A stretch of 64,000 nucleotides of DNA from Virgibacillus_R byunsanensis (GTDB taxonomy: Bacteria > Bacillota > Bacilli > Bacillales > Amphibacillaceae), in NCBI RefSeq assembly GCF_042675965.1, contig NZ_JBHTKJ010000073.1, positions 104,201-168,200 of the forward strand, written 5' to 3'. The notes under the pieces were generated by a model, which saw nothing but the letters and a program-made list of their open reading frames with translations, ran no database searches and had not been told where the DNA came from. Position 1 is the first letter of the stretch, and each line of letters starts with the position of its first letter. Made by a program: the position numbers and the translations under genes. This document shows, piece after piece, positions 17,613 through 25,854 of the stretch.

Positions 17613-19342
17613 TCCGCTCGCCCTCCTTGCTGTACTGTCACCATGCTGCGATAGGTTTCTATTGAATCCATTAACTTTTCATGTGTACCAGAAGCAACCA
17701 GTTGTCCATTCTCCATAAATAAAATCTTATCAGCATTTTTTATCGTGTGCAGACGATGGGCAACTGTAATAATGGTTGATGACTGAGCCAATTCCTTCAT
17801 GGAGGCTTGAAGAATGTGTTCTGTTTCCAAATCAAGACCTGTTGTTGGCTCATCAAATAAGATGACTGTTGGCTTTTTTAAGAACGCTCTGGCGATAGCA
17901 ACCCTTTGTTTTTCTCCTCCTGAGAGTCCTCTTCCTGCCTCTCCGATTACAGTATCGTATCCATCCTTAAGAGATGCCACCAGTCGGGATATTCCTGCTT
18001 TTTCAGCAGCTTGCTCCACATCATTCTGGGTAGCATTTTCTTTGGATCCTATTGCAATATTATCAGCAATCGTTCCGGAAAAAAGATAAGGATCCTGTGA
18101 AATGTAACTTAGCTGATCAAACCAATCTTTTTCCTTGTACTCTAAAAGTGGTTTGCCATTTATGAGGATTTTTCCTTCTAAAAGTGGCAGCAGACCAGCA
18201 ATCATATGTAATAAGGTCGACTTACCAGCACCACTTCTGCCAACGATAGCTATTTGTTCATAAGGGCGAACCTTAGCATGTATATTTTTTAATGCAAAAG
18301 TGTCTTCCCCGTATGCAAACCCAGTACCAGCTAATTGGATTTCAGGTGGAGTATCCTCATCAAGTAACGATGCTTCACCCCAGTTTACAGGCGGAGTTAA
18401 ATCGGTCAACTCTGCTTCGATTTTTCGGGCTGCTCCCATACTTCCCCTACCAGTATGAAATGCATTACCAAGTTCCTTCAAGGCTGTATAAAACTCCGGA
18501 GCGAGCACCAGCATGAAAAATGCCGTGAAAAAGGCAATATCCTGAAATACGATTAGTCTGATCGCAACCTCGAGAGCAATCAAACCCATACTGAGCATCG
18601 AAATGAGCTCTAGCATCAACGAATTGGTGAAGGCAATCTTCAATACTTCCATGGTAGCATCCCGAAATCCGAGACTGCTTTTTTTAATGGTATCTTTTTC
18701 TTTATCTGCCTTGCCAAATAATTTGAGTGTTAAAAGCCCTTGTAACGTATCTAAAAATTTTGCAGAAAAAGCTGCCAGTTTATCCATCTGCTCTTCTGAT
18801 TTGTCTTTTGTTTTTTTGCCAATTATGATCATAAAAATAGGAATAAATGGAGCTGTCACAATTATAATGAGTCCCGTGTATAAGTTTTGGGTAAAAGCGA
18901 CGATAAGAATAATAATCGGTATAATAGACGTCTGAATTACCTGAGGAATATAGGTGCGAAAGTAATCATCTATTCCATCAACAGCATCCAGTATCACACT
19001 CACTTTTTGTCCAGATTGTCCTTGAATAGATGCTTGTACAGGATTCCTTGAAAACCTATCCAAAAGTGCTTTTCGTAAATCGCTTTTCACCTTAGAAGAC
19101 ATTTTAACGCCTACTGTTCCACGAGCATAATGAAGAGCTGCTCTTGCGAGGAGAACGGCGATTAACCCATAAAGAAGTGGTAATATAGCTTGAAATGACT
19201 GACCTTTAATAAAAATACGGTCGACAATGGAAACAAAATAATATGCCTGTCCAATAATAACTATTCCGCTAAGCATAGCAAAAGAAACGAGAAGATATAC
19301 TTTCGTTTTCTGTGCCATCGCCATTTCTTTAAGTTGAATCAT
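17609..19342 (-). CDS. cydD: ABC transporter CydD (cytochrome bd assembly)
   Basis: 577 residues. The transmembrane domain (about 1-310) includes QASIQGQSGQKVSVILDAVDGIDDYFRTYIPQV, typical of CydD. The ATPase has GRSGAGKSTLL, LSGGEKQRVAIARAF and VILFDEPTTGLD. The ATG at 19342 follows AGGGGG. It is the first gene of the cydDC operon. Confidence 0.93.
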   Translation of the reverse strand: MIQLKEMAMAQKTKVYLLVSFAMLSGIVIIGQAYYFVSIVDRIFIKGQSFQAILPLLYGLIAVLLARAALHYARGTVGVKMSSKVKSDLRKALLDRFSRNPVQASIQGQSGQKVSVILDAVDGIDDYFRTYIPQVIQTSIIPIIILIVAFTQNLYTGLIIIVTAPFIPIFMIIIGKKTKDKSEEQMDKLAAFSAKFLDTLQGLLTLKLFGKADKEKDTIKKSSLGFRDATMEVLKIAFTNSLMLELISMLSMGLIALEVAIRLIVFQDIAFFTAFFMLVLAPEFYTALKELGNAFHTGRGSMGAARKIEAELTDLTPPVNWGEASLLDEDTPPEIQLAGTGFAYGEDTFALKNIHAKVRPYEQIAIVGRSGAGKSTLLHMIAGLLPLLEGKILINGKPLLEYKEKDWFDQLSYISQDPYLFSGTIADNIAIGSKENATQNDVEQAAEKAGISRLVASLKDGYDTVIGEAGRGLSGGEKQRVAIARAFLKKPTVILFDEPTTGLDLETEHILQASMKELAQSSTIITVAHRLHTIKNADKILFMENGQLVASGTHEKLMDSIETYRSMVTVQQGGRAE

Positions 19343-19540
19343 ACTTCTGTTCCCCCTGAAACTATGATGAGTTCTGTTTAGATCTATAATTTACAAACTA
19401 TTACCGTTTAATCCTCATTAAATAGTGAATACTTTCACATAAGTATACATGATTGTGTTTTTCCAGTAAATAAACAGTACTTGCCTTAACATAACTGTCA
19501 TACTTGATGTTGCTACCTATCATTATTTCTTTAGAAACCT

Positions 19541-19612
19541 TGGCTTATCGCCAAGCCTTAGTTGGACTTTTGTAGATAAGAAAGTTTTATACTTTTTTAT
19601 CTACAAAAATAA
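19541..19612. repeat. Structured repeat family E, copy 1
   Basis: A perfect hairpin CTTGGC-TTATC-GCCAAG is followed by the line CCTTAGTTGGACTTTTG and a longer hairpin with arms GTAGATAA/TTATCTAC and an inner AAAGT/ACTTT pair. A second copy lies at 37488-37632, where one base pair of the long stem is changed on both sides. No coding capacity. Confidence 0.65.
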
Positions 19613-19638
19613 ATGGCATACTACAAAGGTATGCCATC
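19604..19638 (-). terminator. Terminator of acidic membrane-anchored protein gene
   Basis: Perfect 9-bp stem ATGGCATAC/GTATGCCAT (about 19613-19638), followed by TTTATTTTTG on the reverse strand. Confidence 0.7.
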
Positions 19639-19660
19639 TATATCGTGTGCAGTTTTCGTT

Positions 19661-20443
19661 TTATTCCAAAATTTCGCCCTTCGATATCTGCAAAAACTGA
19701 CCATCGGACACATTTACATTATACTTGCCGTTCAAGATTTCATTATTTACAATCTCATTATCACCGATTGGACCAGACAACACAGCTACATATCCTTGGC
19801 CCATACTTTCAATAGTATATTGATTTGGTTCGATATCATATCCGACTTTATACATTCCAGATCCCTTATAATCTTCAACATTATTTATTTTTTCGTATAT
19901 TTCTTTGGCACCACTTACCTCTAAGTCATCGAAAGCTTCTACACTTATTAGGGCACCGCGTGTTTCCAAATTATCCGCATCATGCACATACACATAGCCA
20001 AAACTATCAAAGTTCTCATTGTCTATAATGTTTCCAGCGCTGTCTGTTTCACCATAATATTTTCCGCTACCGTCAAATGAAATAAAAGCATATTCACCTT
20101 CTGGAATATCTCCTTTAACATATGACCCGGTATCAAACGCTAATCCTTCATCCATTAACGTCAATACTTGATTAAACATTTTTTCCTGTGGTGTTTCCTC
20201 TACAACTTCTTCCTGGTCTTCCCCAGCTTCGTTCTCTGGCTCTTCTTCACTTTCCTCTGGTTCTGTCTGCTCTTGAGATACGTCTTCTTCAGTTACATCT
20301 TCAGTAGATCCTTCTGTATCTGTTTCCGCAGCAGTCTTATTTCCTGCTTCTGCTTCTTCCTCCGCATCTCCTGTACTTATTGCAATAATGACTATAACTG
20401 CAACTACCCAAACCCAAACCTTTTTATACCATGGCTTCTTCAT
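19661..20443 (-). CDS. Membrane-anchored protein with acidic linker and repeated C-terminal domain
   Basis: Unrecognised 260-residue protein. A short basic start (MKKPWYKKVW) and one membrane helix (VWVVAVIVIIAI) lead into about 70 residues very rich in Glu, Asp and Thr, probably a disordered linker outside the cell. The C-terminal part looks like two related units, GSYVKGDIPEGEYAFISFDGSGKY and GMYKVGYDIEPNQYTIESMGQGY, each of about 70 residues. The inferred location is anchored in the membrane with the repeats outside. Single gene with its own terminator. Confidence 0.7.
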   Translation of the reverse strand: MKKPWYKKVWVWVVAVIVIIAISTGDAEEEAEAGNKTAAETDTEGSTEDVTEEDVSQEQTEPEESEEEPENEAGEDQEEVVEETPQEKMFNQVLTLMDEGLAFDTGSYVKGDIPEGEYAFISFDGSGKYYGETDSAGNIIDNENFDSFGYVYVHDADNLETRGALISVEAFDDLEVSGAKEIYEKINNVEDYKGSGMYKVGYDIEPNQYTIESMGQGYVAVLSGPIGDNEIVNNEILNGKYNVNVSDGQFLQISKGEILE

Positions 20444-20681
20444 TTCGAATGGCCTCCTTGTTATTTTTTAACTTCTACATTTCTAATGATAACAAGGAGG
20501 GTATACAAAATTATGTATATATATCTGGACCATTTCTATATTGTATAGGATTTTGTGCTTCACTAAATGCTTTACGATGTAATTTGCTATGAAGATTGAA
20601 ATACATTTTCTTACTTCAATTTCTGGTTTAATAATAGAAACGGTTCCCGTTATGGAGTTCCAGGTTTTTTTATTATAGTCA

Positions 20682-21065
20682 TTACACCTGTGAAATTTGT
20701 ATTAGATTCCCACACGTGTCATCAAATATAGCAAATGTTACCGGACCGACCTCGGTTGGTTCTGTGGTGAATTTCACACCTGCATTTTTCAATCTTTCGT
20801 ATTCCTTTTGGATGTCATCAACTGCAAATGAAGTGGTTGGAATACCTTCTTCATAAATAGTATTTTGGTACGTTTTTGCAGCTGGGTTTTCATTAGGTTC
20901 AAGTAGCAACTCAACACCTTCTGGATCCTCTGGCGAGACAACCGTTAGCCACTTAAAGTCTCCTGCAGGTATGTCTGTTTTTTTAATAAAGCCGAGAACT
21001 TCTGTATAAAATTGATGCGCTCTTTCTTGATCATCTACAAATACACTTGTTACTTTAATTTTCAT
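20682..21065 (-). CDS. VOC-family protein (glyoxalase/bleomycin-resistance fold)
   Basis: 127 residues from the ATG at 21065, preceded by GGAGGC. It reads VTSVFVDDQERAHQFYTEVLGF, then GVELLLEPNENPAAK, TSFAVDDIQKEYERLKNAGVKF and FDDTCGNLIQI, a standard single-module VOC protein. The first metal-ligand position is Ser/Val rather than His, so catalysis is uncertain. It lies 14 bp downstream of a small membrane protein gene on the same strand. Confidence 0.85.
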   Translation of the reverse strand: MKIKVTSVFVDDQERAHQFYTEVLGFIKKTDIPAGDFKWLTVVSPEDPEGVELLLEPNENPAAKTYQNTIYEEGIPTTSFAVDDIQKEYERLKNAGVKFTTEPTEVGPVTFAIFDDTCGNLIQISQV

Positions 21066-21078
21066 GTTAAGCCTCCAT

Positions 21079-21276
21079 TCATAATCCACCAGCACCACCA
21101 CCGCCCATTGGACGACGGCCTTTTTCTTTTGCAATTTGTCTTTCTACTTCTTTCTCCTGTTCTGTCTTTTCACGATAAGATTGATGTGGATTCCTTTTCG
21201 TTTTTCGCCTATCGAGGAAAATCAGAAAAACAATGAGTACAACTACAAATATGATCCAAAATAAATCCGAAATCAA
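21079..21276 (-). CDS. Small single-pass membrane protein with Gly-rich tail
   Basis: 65 residues: one N-terminal helix (LFWIIFVVVLIVFLIFL), a highly charged cytoplasmic part (RRKTKRNPHQSYREKTEQEKE) and a C-terminal GGGGAGGL tail. The start is a TTG six nt after AGGGGTG. It probably shares a transcript with the VOC gene downstream. Not recognised. Confidence 0.6.
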   Translation of the reverse strand: MISDLFWIIFVVVLIVFLIFLDRRKTKRNPHQSYREKTEQEKEVERQIAKEKGRRPMGGGGAGGL

Positions 21277-21301
21277 TAAATCACCCCTAGCATTTCCATC
21301 A

Positions 21302-21916
21302 TTATTCTAATTGAAAACTTTCAACGACCTTAAAGGCATCATCTTCCTCAACTAAAGGAGTATGCAGTTTTATGAGAATATACGGGCTTGAATATGAATC
21401 ACCCACATCCATATAAAAGTAAAAAGTCTGTATAATATTATCTGTTTTAACGTGTTGGCGAATGAAAGTGGTTGGGTATGTAACATCAGTTAACTCTTTA
21501 CTCTCAAATATCGCTTCCTTATTTTCCTTATTTTCATATTCAGTTGAACTTACTATACTTACTTCACCAACAATAGCTTCATTTTCATTTGTAATATTCC
21601 ATAATGTTGAGCTTTCCTGCTCAAGAGTAAGTCCGAGCTCTTTTAATTCTGGTATGGAAATGACCACTGGATCAGGTTGGACATTAGTTGCACCTTGATT
21701 CGATTCGCTTATATAATAACTGCTTAATACGATAAACAATAGTAAAGCAGTCAGTGCAGACAGATAATATTTATACGCAAAAACCTTCTTTGGTTGTGAG
21801 GAGTTCATTTTTGCATTCAACCGAGAGAGTGTTAACTGTTGTTCGTTTTCAGATAGACGTATGGTATTGTCCATCGACCTTAAATCACGATCAAACTCTT
21901 CGTCAAACTTTTCCAT
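21302..21916 (-). CDS. Putative anti-sigma factor (membrane-anchored)
   Basis: 204 residues: a charged cytoplasmic N-terminus of about 50 residues (EFDRDLRSMDNTIRLSENEQQLTLSRLN), one membrane helix (YYLSALTALLLFIVLSSYYI) and an extracytoplasmic domain with strands such as TFIRQHVKTDNIIQTFYFYMDVG. The gene overlaps the 3' end of an ECF sigma gene by 14 bp, the classic sigma/anti-sigma arrangement. No zinc-binding HxxxCxxC motif is present. The assignment rests on context and topology. Confidence 0.7.
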   Translation of the reverse strand: MEKFDEEFDRDLRSMDNTIRLSENEQQLTLSRLNAKMNSSQPKKVFAYKYYLSALTALLLFIVLSSYYISESNQGATNVQPDPVVISIPELKELGLTLEQESSTLWNITNENEAIVGEVSIVSSTEYENKENKEAIFESKELTDVTYPTTFIRQHVKTDNIIQTFYFYMDVGDSYSSPYILIKLHTPLVEEDDAFKVVESFQLE

Positions 21917-22427
21917 GCTGATACCCCTCCTTTACCAGTTCCTTCTTTAAAGCTTTTATTCCTCTAAATAAAGTAGTTTTAACCTTACTTTCATTCCATC
22001 CAAGAATGGTTGCAGTCTCTTGAATGGAGAAGGATTTGATTTTTCGTAATATGATAACATCACGGTAGGAACGTTTCATTTTTCCAATTGCGTCATATAG
22101 CTCCCTTTGAGTTTCATTTAAGAAAGCTATTTGTTCTGGAGTAGTTTCCTTTGAATGCATAATTGGCATCGTATCCAATATATAACTAATTGGCTTTCTC
22201 TTTCTGATATAATCAATTGTTATATTTCTAGCAATCCGAAATAACCATCCCCTGGCGTTATTCCCTTGAAATGAATCACCATTGTTATACGCTCGAAGGA
22301 ATGTATCCTGCATTAAGTCTCTTGCTTGGTCATGATCACCAATCATAAAAAATATATATTGATAAATATCGTTATTATATAAATGATACCAATCATTTAC
22401 TTGTCTCTTGATAAATTCATGATCCAA
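21903..22427 (-). CDS. ECF-type RNA polymerase sigma factor
   Basis: 174 residues. Region 2 (DIYQYIFFMIGDHDQARDLMQDTFLRAY, then ARGWLFRIARNITIDYIRKRK) and region 4 (SYRDVIILRKIKSFSIQETATILGWNESKVKTTLFRGIKALKK) are complete. It resembles the SigX/SigV group of Bacillus envelope-stress sigma factors. The start is TTG at 22427, seven nt after GAGAGG; the nearby ATG is out of frame. It is followed by the overlapping putative anti-sigma gene. Confidence 0.9.
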   Translation of the reverse strand: MDHEFIKRQVNDWYHLYNNDIYQYIFFMIGDHDQARDLMQDTFLRAYNNGDSFQGNNARGWLFRIARNITIDYIRKRKPISYILDTMPIMHSKETTPEQIAFLNETQRELYDAIGKMKRSYRDVIILRKIKSFSIQETATILGWNESKVKTTLFRGIKALKKELVKEGYQHGKV

Positions 22428-22465
22428 AAGTTTCCTCTCCCCACCAAAGTCTTCTTAACTATTAC

Positions 22466-22491
22466 AACGGATGAATCTTCTAAAAGTTGCA
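22466..22491 (-). promoter_or_regulatory. Candidate autoregulated ECF promoter
   Basis: TGCAAC (22491-22486), exactly 16 nt, then CGTT (22469-22466). This resembles the Bacillus ECF pattern TGAAAC-N16-CGTC. It lies 39 nt upstream of the sigma-factor start codon. ECF operons usually drive their own transcription. Confidence 0.4.
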
Positions 22492-22493
22492 CC

Positions 22494-23714
22494 TTATTTT
22501 ACCAGTTTATATTTTTTTACTTTCAGATTCGTGTTGCTAAATATACATAGGGCTGTGGTCACACCAAACATGATCAGGGTTCCCACAATAACGACGGTTT
22601 GAATCGAAAATAGTTGGGCTGTTATTCCCATGAGAGATGTCACCATCACAATTAATATTGCTTCCATAAACCCATATACACTTCCAATTCTGCCCATTAC
22701 TTCAACAGGAATATTGTTTTGATAAAAAGTATTGAAACCTGTATTTGCAAAAGCAAGTGCGAACGAAAGAATAAAAAACCCTATTGCTGCTACAAAAAAG
22801 CTACCTGAAAAGGCGTATATAATATAACCGAGTGAAACAGATAATGATCCTGCACCAATGAGCAGGTTAAGAGATATTTTTTTCACAAAAGCTGTGTTTA
22901 TCACTGCTCCAACAACAATGCCGGCTCCGGCAATACTGACGAGGAATCCATAACTTCCATCAGAAAGGTGCAATACTTCCTTTGCAAATGCTGCTTCCAA
23001 TGAATCTATCGCTGTTGCCATAACCATCATACCGCTAAATAGGAAATAACTAATCATGACATAGATATGTTGGCTACTAAAACGGGAAACAACACGCCAG
23101 TCTTCTCGGAGAATAGCAAGAGACATTTTCTCCTGTTTGATGCCAGTTTCAACGTTTGGCATGAAGAAAGTTATATTCCCTGATAAAAATAAAGCAATTG
23201 CATTGATGTAAATCGCAACAACAGGATTACCAATAATAAATAGTACCCCCGCTATCGCTGGTCCAATTAAGAAAGCACCAGAATCAATCAAGCTTCGTAA
23301 TGCGTTAAATCGTATCCGATCGGCAATTGGTATTAATTTTGTTATGTATGACATTGATGTAGGTTCAAATATAGCACTTGCCATATTAATGAAAAATACC
23401 AGAGCATAAATCGCCCAAACAGAAGCTAGAGATGGAAGGATAGCAATCATAATGGCTCGAAAAATATCCAGATAAATCATTAGATTACGTTTATTTAAAC
23501 GATCTATAAAACTACCAGACCATACATTTGTACATATTGTTGCAAGTGGCTTCAGTATATAAAGTGCAGCAACAGCGAGTGGTGAACCTGTCATATCTAG
23601 CACAATTAAATTTAATGCAATTAAATAAACCCAATCCCCAACATTTGAGACACCAATACCAAGTAATAAAATGGATGGATATTTCCATGATTCCAACCTC
23701 TTTTTTATAGCCAA
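22494..23714 (-). CDS. MFS transporter, T-box controlled
   Basis: About 406 residues and 12 hydrophobic segments, starting LESWKYPSILLLGIGVSNVGDWVYLIALNLIVLDMTGS, with the loop SGSFIDRLNKRNLMIYLD between helices 2 and 3 (MFS_3/enterobactin-exporter type). The start is unclear. I chose a TTG at 23714, inside the terminator U-run and about 9 nt after the GGAGG of the terminator stem; a TTG in RLESW is the alternative. A full T-box leader precedes the gene, so its expression should rise when a tRNA is uncharged. The cargo may be an amino acid or related compound. Confidence 0.8.
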   Translation of the reverse strand: MAIKKRLESWKYPSILLLGIGVSNVGDWVYLIALNLIVLDMTGSPLAVAALYILKPLATICTNVWSGSFIDRLNKRNLMIYLDIFRAIMIAILPSLASVWAIYALVFFINMASAIFEPTSMSYITKLIPIADRIRFNALRSLIDSGAFLIGPAIAGVLFIIGNPVVAIYINAIALFLSGNITFFMPNVETGIKQEKMSLAILREDWRVVSRFSSQHIYVMISYFLFSGMMVMATAIDSLEAAFAKEVLHLSDGSYGFLVSIAGAGIVVGAVINTAFVKKISLNLLIGAGSLSVSLGYIIYAFSGSFFVAAIGFFILSFALAFANTGFNTFYQNNIPVEVMGRIGSVYGFMEAILIVMVTSLMGITAQLFSIQTVVIVGTLIMFGVTTALCIFSNTNLKVKKYKLVK

Positions 23715-23975
23715 AAAAACCCGCCTCCAAGACCTAAAGTCTTGGGGACGAGTTTTGCCGTGTCGTGGTGCCACCCCAGTTTATTAATATATCACTATAT
23801 TAAACTTATCAGGTACGTTGTATACCCTAGCTCTATAACAGGAGCTCCTGCCACACCACCCCCTAATAGGTTCCAATGTAATACTCAGAGACTTGCTTCG
23901 ATACACTCATACATACTCCTTTTCAGCTCCCGGAGTTCTCTTGGAAGAGTGAACCGTATCTACTCTTCTCTTCAT
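23712..23975 (-). promoter_or_regulatory. T-box riboswitch leader, predicted tRNA-Gln specifier
   Basis: Stem I base AGAGA (23971-23967) pairs with TCTCT (23891-23887). Above it are AGTA and the GATAC/GTATC helix, with GAAG-CAA-G on the 3' side (CAA at 23895-23893), which places CAA in the specifier position by analogy with glyQS. The T-box GGGGTGGCACCACG is at 23777-23764; its UGGC bulge would pair with a G73 discriminator, as in tRNA-Gln. The terminator (CCAAGAC/GTCTTGG plus GC pairs, then TTTTTTT) ends near 23712. The antiterminator would use TGGGG with CCCCA. Confidence 0.85.
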
Positions 23976-24026
23976 TGTTTTTTACCGGTAATTTAATTAA
24001 ACAATAGATTACCATAATTGTTTTAG

Positions 24027-24926
24027 TTATGAAAGACCTTTGTTGTAATCTCTCGCTTTTATCTGCGTCGTTAATAAAACACCACTGATTACCGTCCATG
24101 CACCAATTACTTTCATCCCTGTCATTTCTTCACCTAACCAAATAGAAGCCCCGATCATCGTAACTACTGGAAGGAAATTTATAAATACAGCAGCTTGAGA
24201 TGCACCTAATTTTTCAACACTATGATTATAAAAAATTAATGCAATGAATGACGGAAAGATTCCTAGATAAGCTAATCCCATGAGATTACTTGGTACAAAT
24301 GAAGGAACACCTGTAACAAACCACTCTGCTACCACAATTGGAAACAACACGATAACGGAAACACCCGTCATGACAAGTAGTGCTGCATATGGTGGGAATA
24401 AATGAAGGTATTGTTTTACCAGGATCGAATAAATTGCCCAGCACACAATAGCACCAACCATGATCCCGTCCCCAACATTCCAGTCCATTGTTGCGAGATT
24501 ACTTATATTACCATTTAATACGACCCATAAAGCTCCAAATAACGATAGAAAAATACCAACCAGTTGAAGTGGTTGCAGTTTCTCTTTTATGAGGAAAGCA
24601 CCTAAGGCGACTGTAGCCACTGGAATAACTGTTTCGATAACCGCTACATTGGTTGAAGTGGTAAATTGTAGCGCTCCATAAATAATCGTGTTAAAAAACG
24701 TCACACCTGTTAACGTCATCACCAAAAATGGCTTCTTGTATTCCAAAAATTTGAGACGATATTGCCAGGCCTTTCTATAACCGATCGGCAATAATACAAT
24801 AAAAGCTACCACCAAACGCAAAAATGCAATCGTAAACGGTGGCAACTCGTTAATAGCCTTTCCTATCAAAATATTACCTGCATAAAAAATAACCACAAAA
24901 ATCATTAATATATAAGGATAAACCAT
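24027..24926 (-). CDS. EamA-family (DMT) transporter
   Basis: About 299 residues and ten hydrophobic helices forming two EamA repeats (FAGN-type start AGNILIGKAINELPPFTIAFLRLVVAF; second repeat NVGDGIMVGAIVCWAIYSILVK). Members export amino acids or metabolites. I preferred the ATG at 24926 with GGGGGT just upstream; an ATG at 24938 is also in frame. It lies directly upstream of the T-box leader of the MFS gene, on the same strand. Confidence 0.88.
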   Translation of the reverse strand: MVYPYILMIFVVIFYAGNILIGKAINELPPFTIAFLRLVVAFIVLLPIGYRKAWQYRLKFLEYKKPFLVMTLTGVTFFNTIIYGALQFTTSTNVAVIETVIPVATVALGAFLIKEKLQPLQLVGIFLSLFGALWVVLNGNISNLATMDWNVGDGIMVGAIVCWAIYSILVKQYLHLFPPYAALLVMTGVSVIVLFPIVVAEWFVTGVPSFVPSNLMGLAYLGIFPSFIALIFYNHSVEKLGASQAAVFINFLPVVTMIGASIWLGEEMTGMKVIGAWTVISGVLLTTQIKARDYNKGLS

Positions 24927-25052
24927 AAAGACCCCCATGCTTCATCTGAATCTTCCGTGTGTATAACATACTATTATCACTTTGGATTAAAAAACAGTAT
25001 TTTTCATATATCCTGCTCACAAGTACACTTATATTTAAGAGGAGTGATTATA

Positions 25053-25355
25053 ATGCCAGTTGATTTTCACGACAATTGTAACAAACAATCATATACCAGA
25101 CGAGTTGTGGATAAGAGCTGGATCGATACTATCGAAAAACTGTTTGATTATAAACGTCCAAATCAAGCCGTAGATATCGGCTGTGGTGGTGGAATTTACA
25201 CAAAAGCCTTAGCTGACATAGGAATTCCAGAAATAACAGGAGTAGATTTTTCAGAAGCAATGATTGCGGGAGCAAAGCAAAATTGTCATGACTATGACCA
25301 ATTACATTTCAAAACCGGCAATGCATCTAACATATCCTCTAATATGATGCAGTGA
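25053..25355 (+). pseudogene. Truncated SAM-dependent methyltransferase
   Basis: The start has a good ribosome binding site (AGAGGAG). The frame gives RRVVDKSWIDTIEKLF and then the full SAM motif I AVDIGCGGGIYTKALADIG, GVDFSEAMI and FKTGNASNI, but stops after 100 residues. The family normally runs to about 200-250 residues. The C-terminal half is missing, and a CTTTGGC repeat array begins about 70 nt later. Confidence 0.7.
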
Positions 25356-25417
25356 ACCTTCCAGTCTCTAGCTCTGACGAAATTGTGCTGGTGAACCCGT
25401 TCAACAGCCCAAATTGT

Positions 25418-25530
25418 TATGAACTTCGGCTTCTAAACTGTGAACTTTGGCTTGTTCACCTATAACTTTGGCCACTTCATATAAAACTTTGGCTTTTTGC
25501 TTGTAAACTTTGGCTTCTAACTCCTTCTAA
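25418..25530 (+). repeat. 21-nt tandem array, family A (CTTTGGC), locus 1
   Basis: Five units with cores CTTCGGC or CTTTGGC start at 25424, 25445, 25466, 25487 and 25508, exactly 21 nt apart. The rest of each unit varies. The array lies between a 3'-truncated methyltransferase gene and the 3'-truncated fosB-like gene on the other strand. Confidence 0.85.
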
Positions 25531-25708
25531 TGCCATATGTGTATACGACCTGTAAATTTCATTCCGAGGGAACATGCAGTGCCAGCCATATACCATCCAG
25601 ATCAAAGTAGGCAGTATTTTTACCTTTAACTAGTAGTTTAGCATCAAAAACATCTGTAATAGATTTATCTATATCTGAAACAGGAAATAATAAATGATTA
25701 ATTTTCAT
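25510..25708 (-). pseudogene. Decayed fosB-like thiol transferase gene
   Basis: From the ATG at 25708 the frame reads MKINHLLFPVSDIDKSI, DVFDAKLLVKGKNTAYFDLDGIWLAL, like the FosB/FosA VOC enzymes that inactivate fosfomycin, but lacks the usual 'EFY' residues. It stops at 25559 after 49 residues. The +1 frame continues with PRNEIYRSYTHMA, exactly where intact FosB has its IPRNEI-SYTHIAF segment. So the gene is frameshifted and then lost at the repeat array. It cannot make a working enzyme. Confidence 0.8.
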
Positions 25709-25815
25709 CACTTTCTCCCCTTATTACTAGATTACTTTTAGGTGGCATTATTTTATAAAAAATAGTTGCCTCATTTTTCTTTTTGGAATCGATTGTAGTT
25801 ATGCAGTTGCATTAA

Positions 25816-25851
25816 ATATGCCTTAGCAGCCCATGCACCACTAAGGCATAT
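25816..25851 (-). terminator. Terminator of LysM-CAP gene
   Basis: Perfect 11-bp stem ATATGCCTTAG/CTAAGGCATAT (25816-25826 with 25841-25851), directly after the stop. The U-run is weak. Confidence 0.5.
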
Positions 25852-25854
25852 AAC

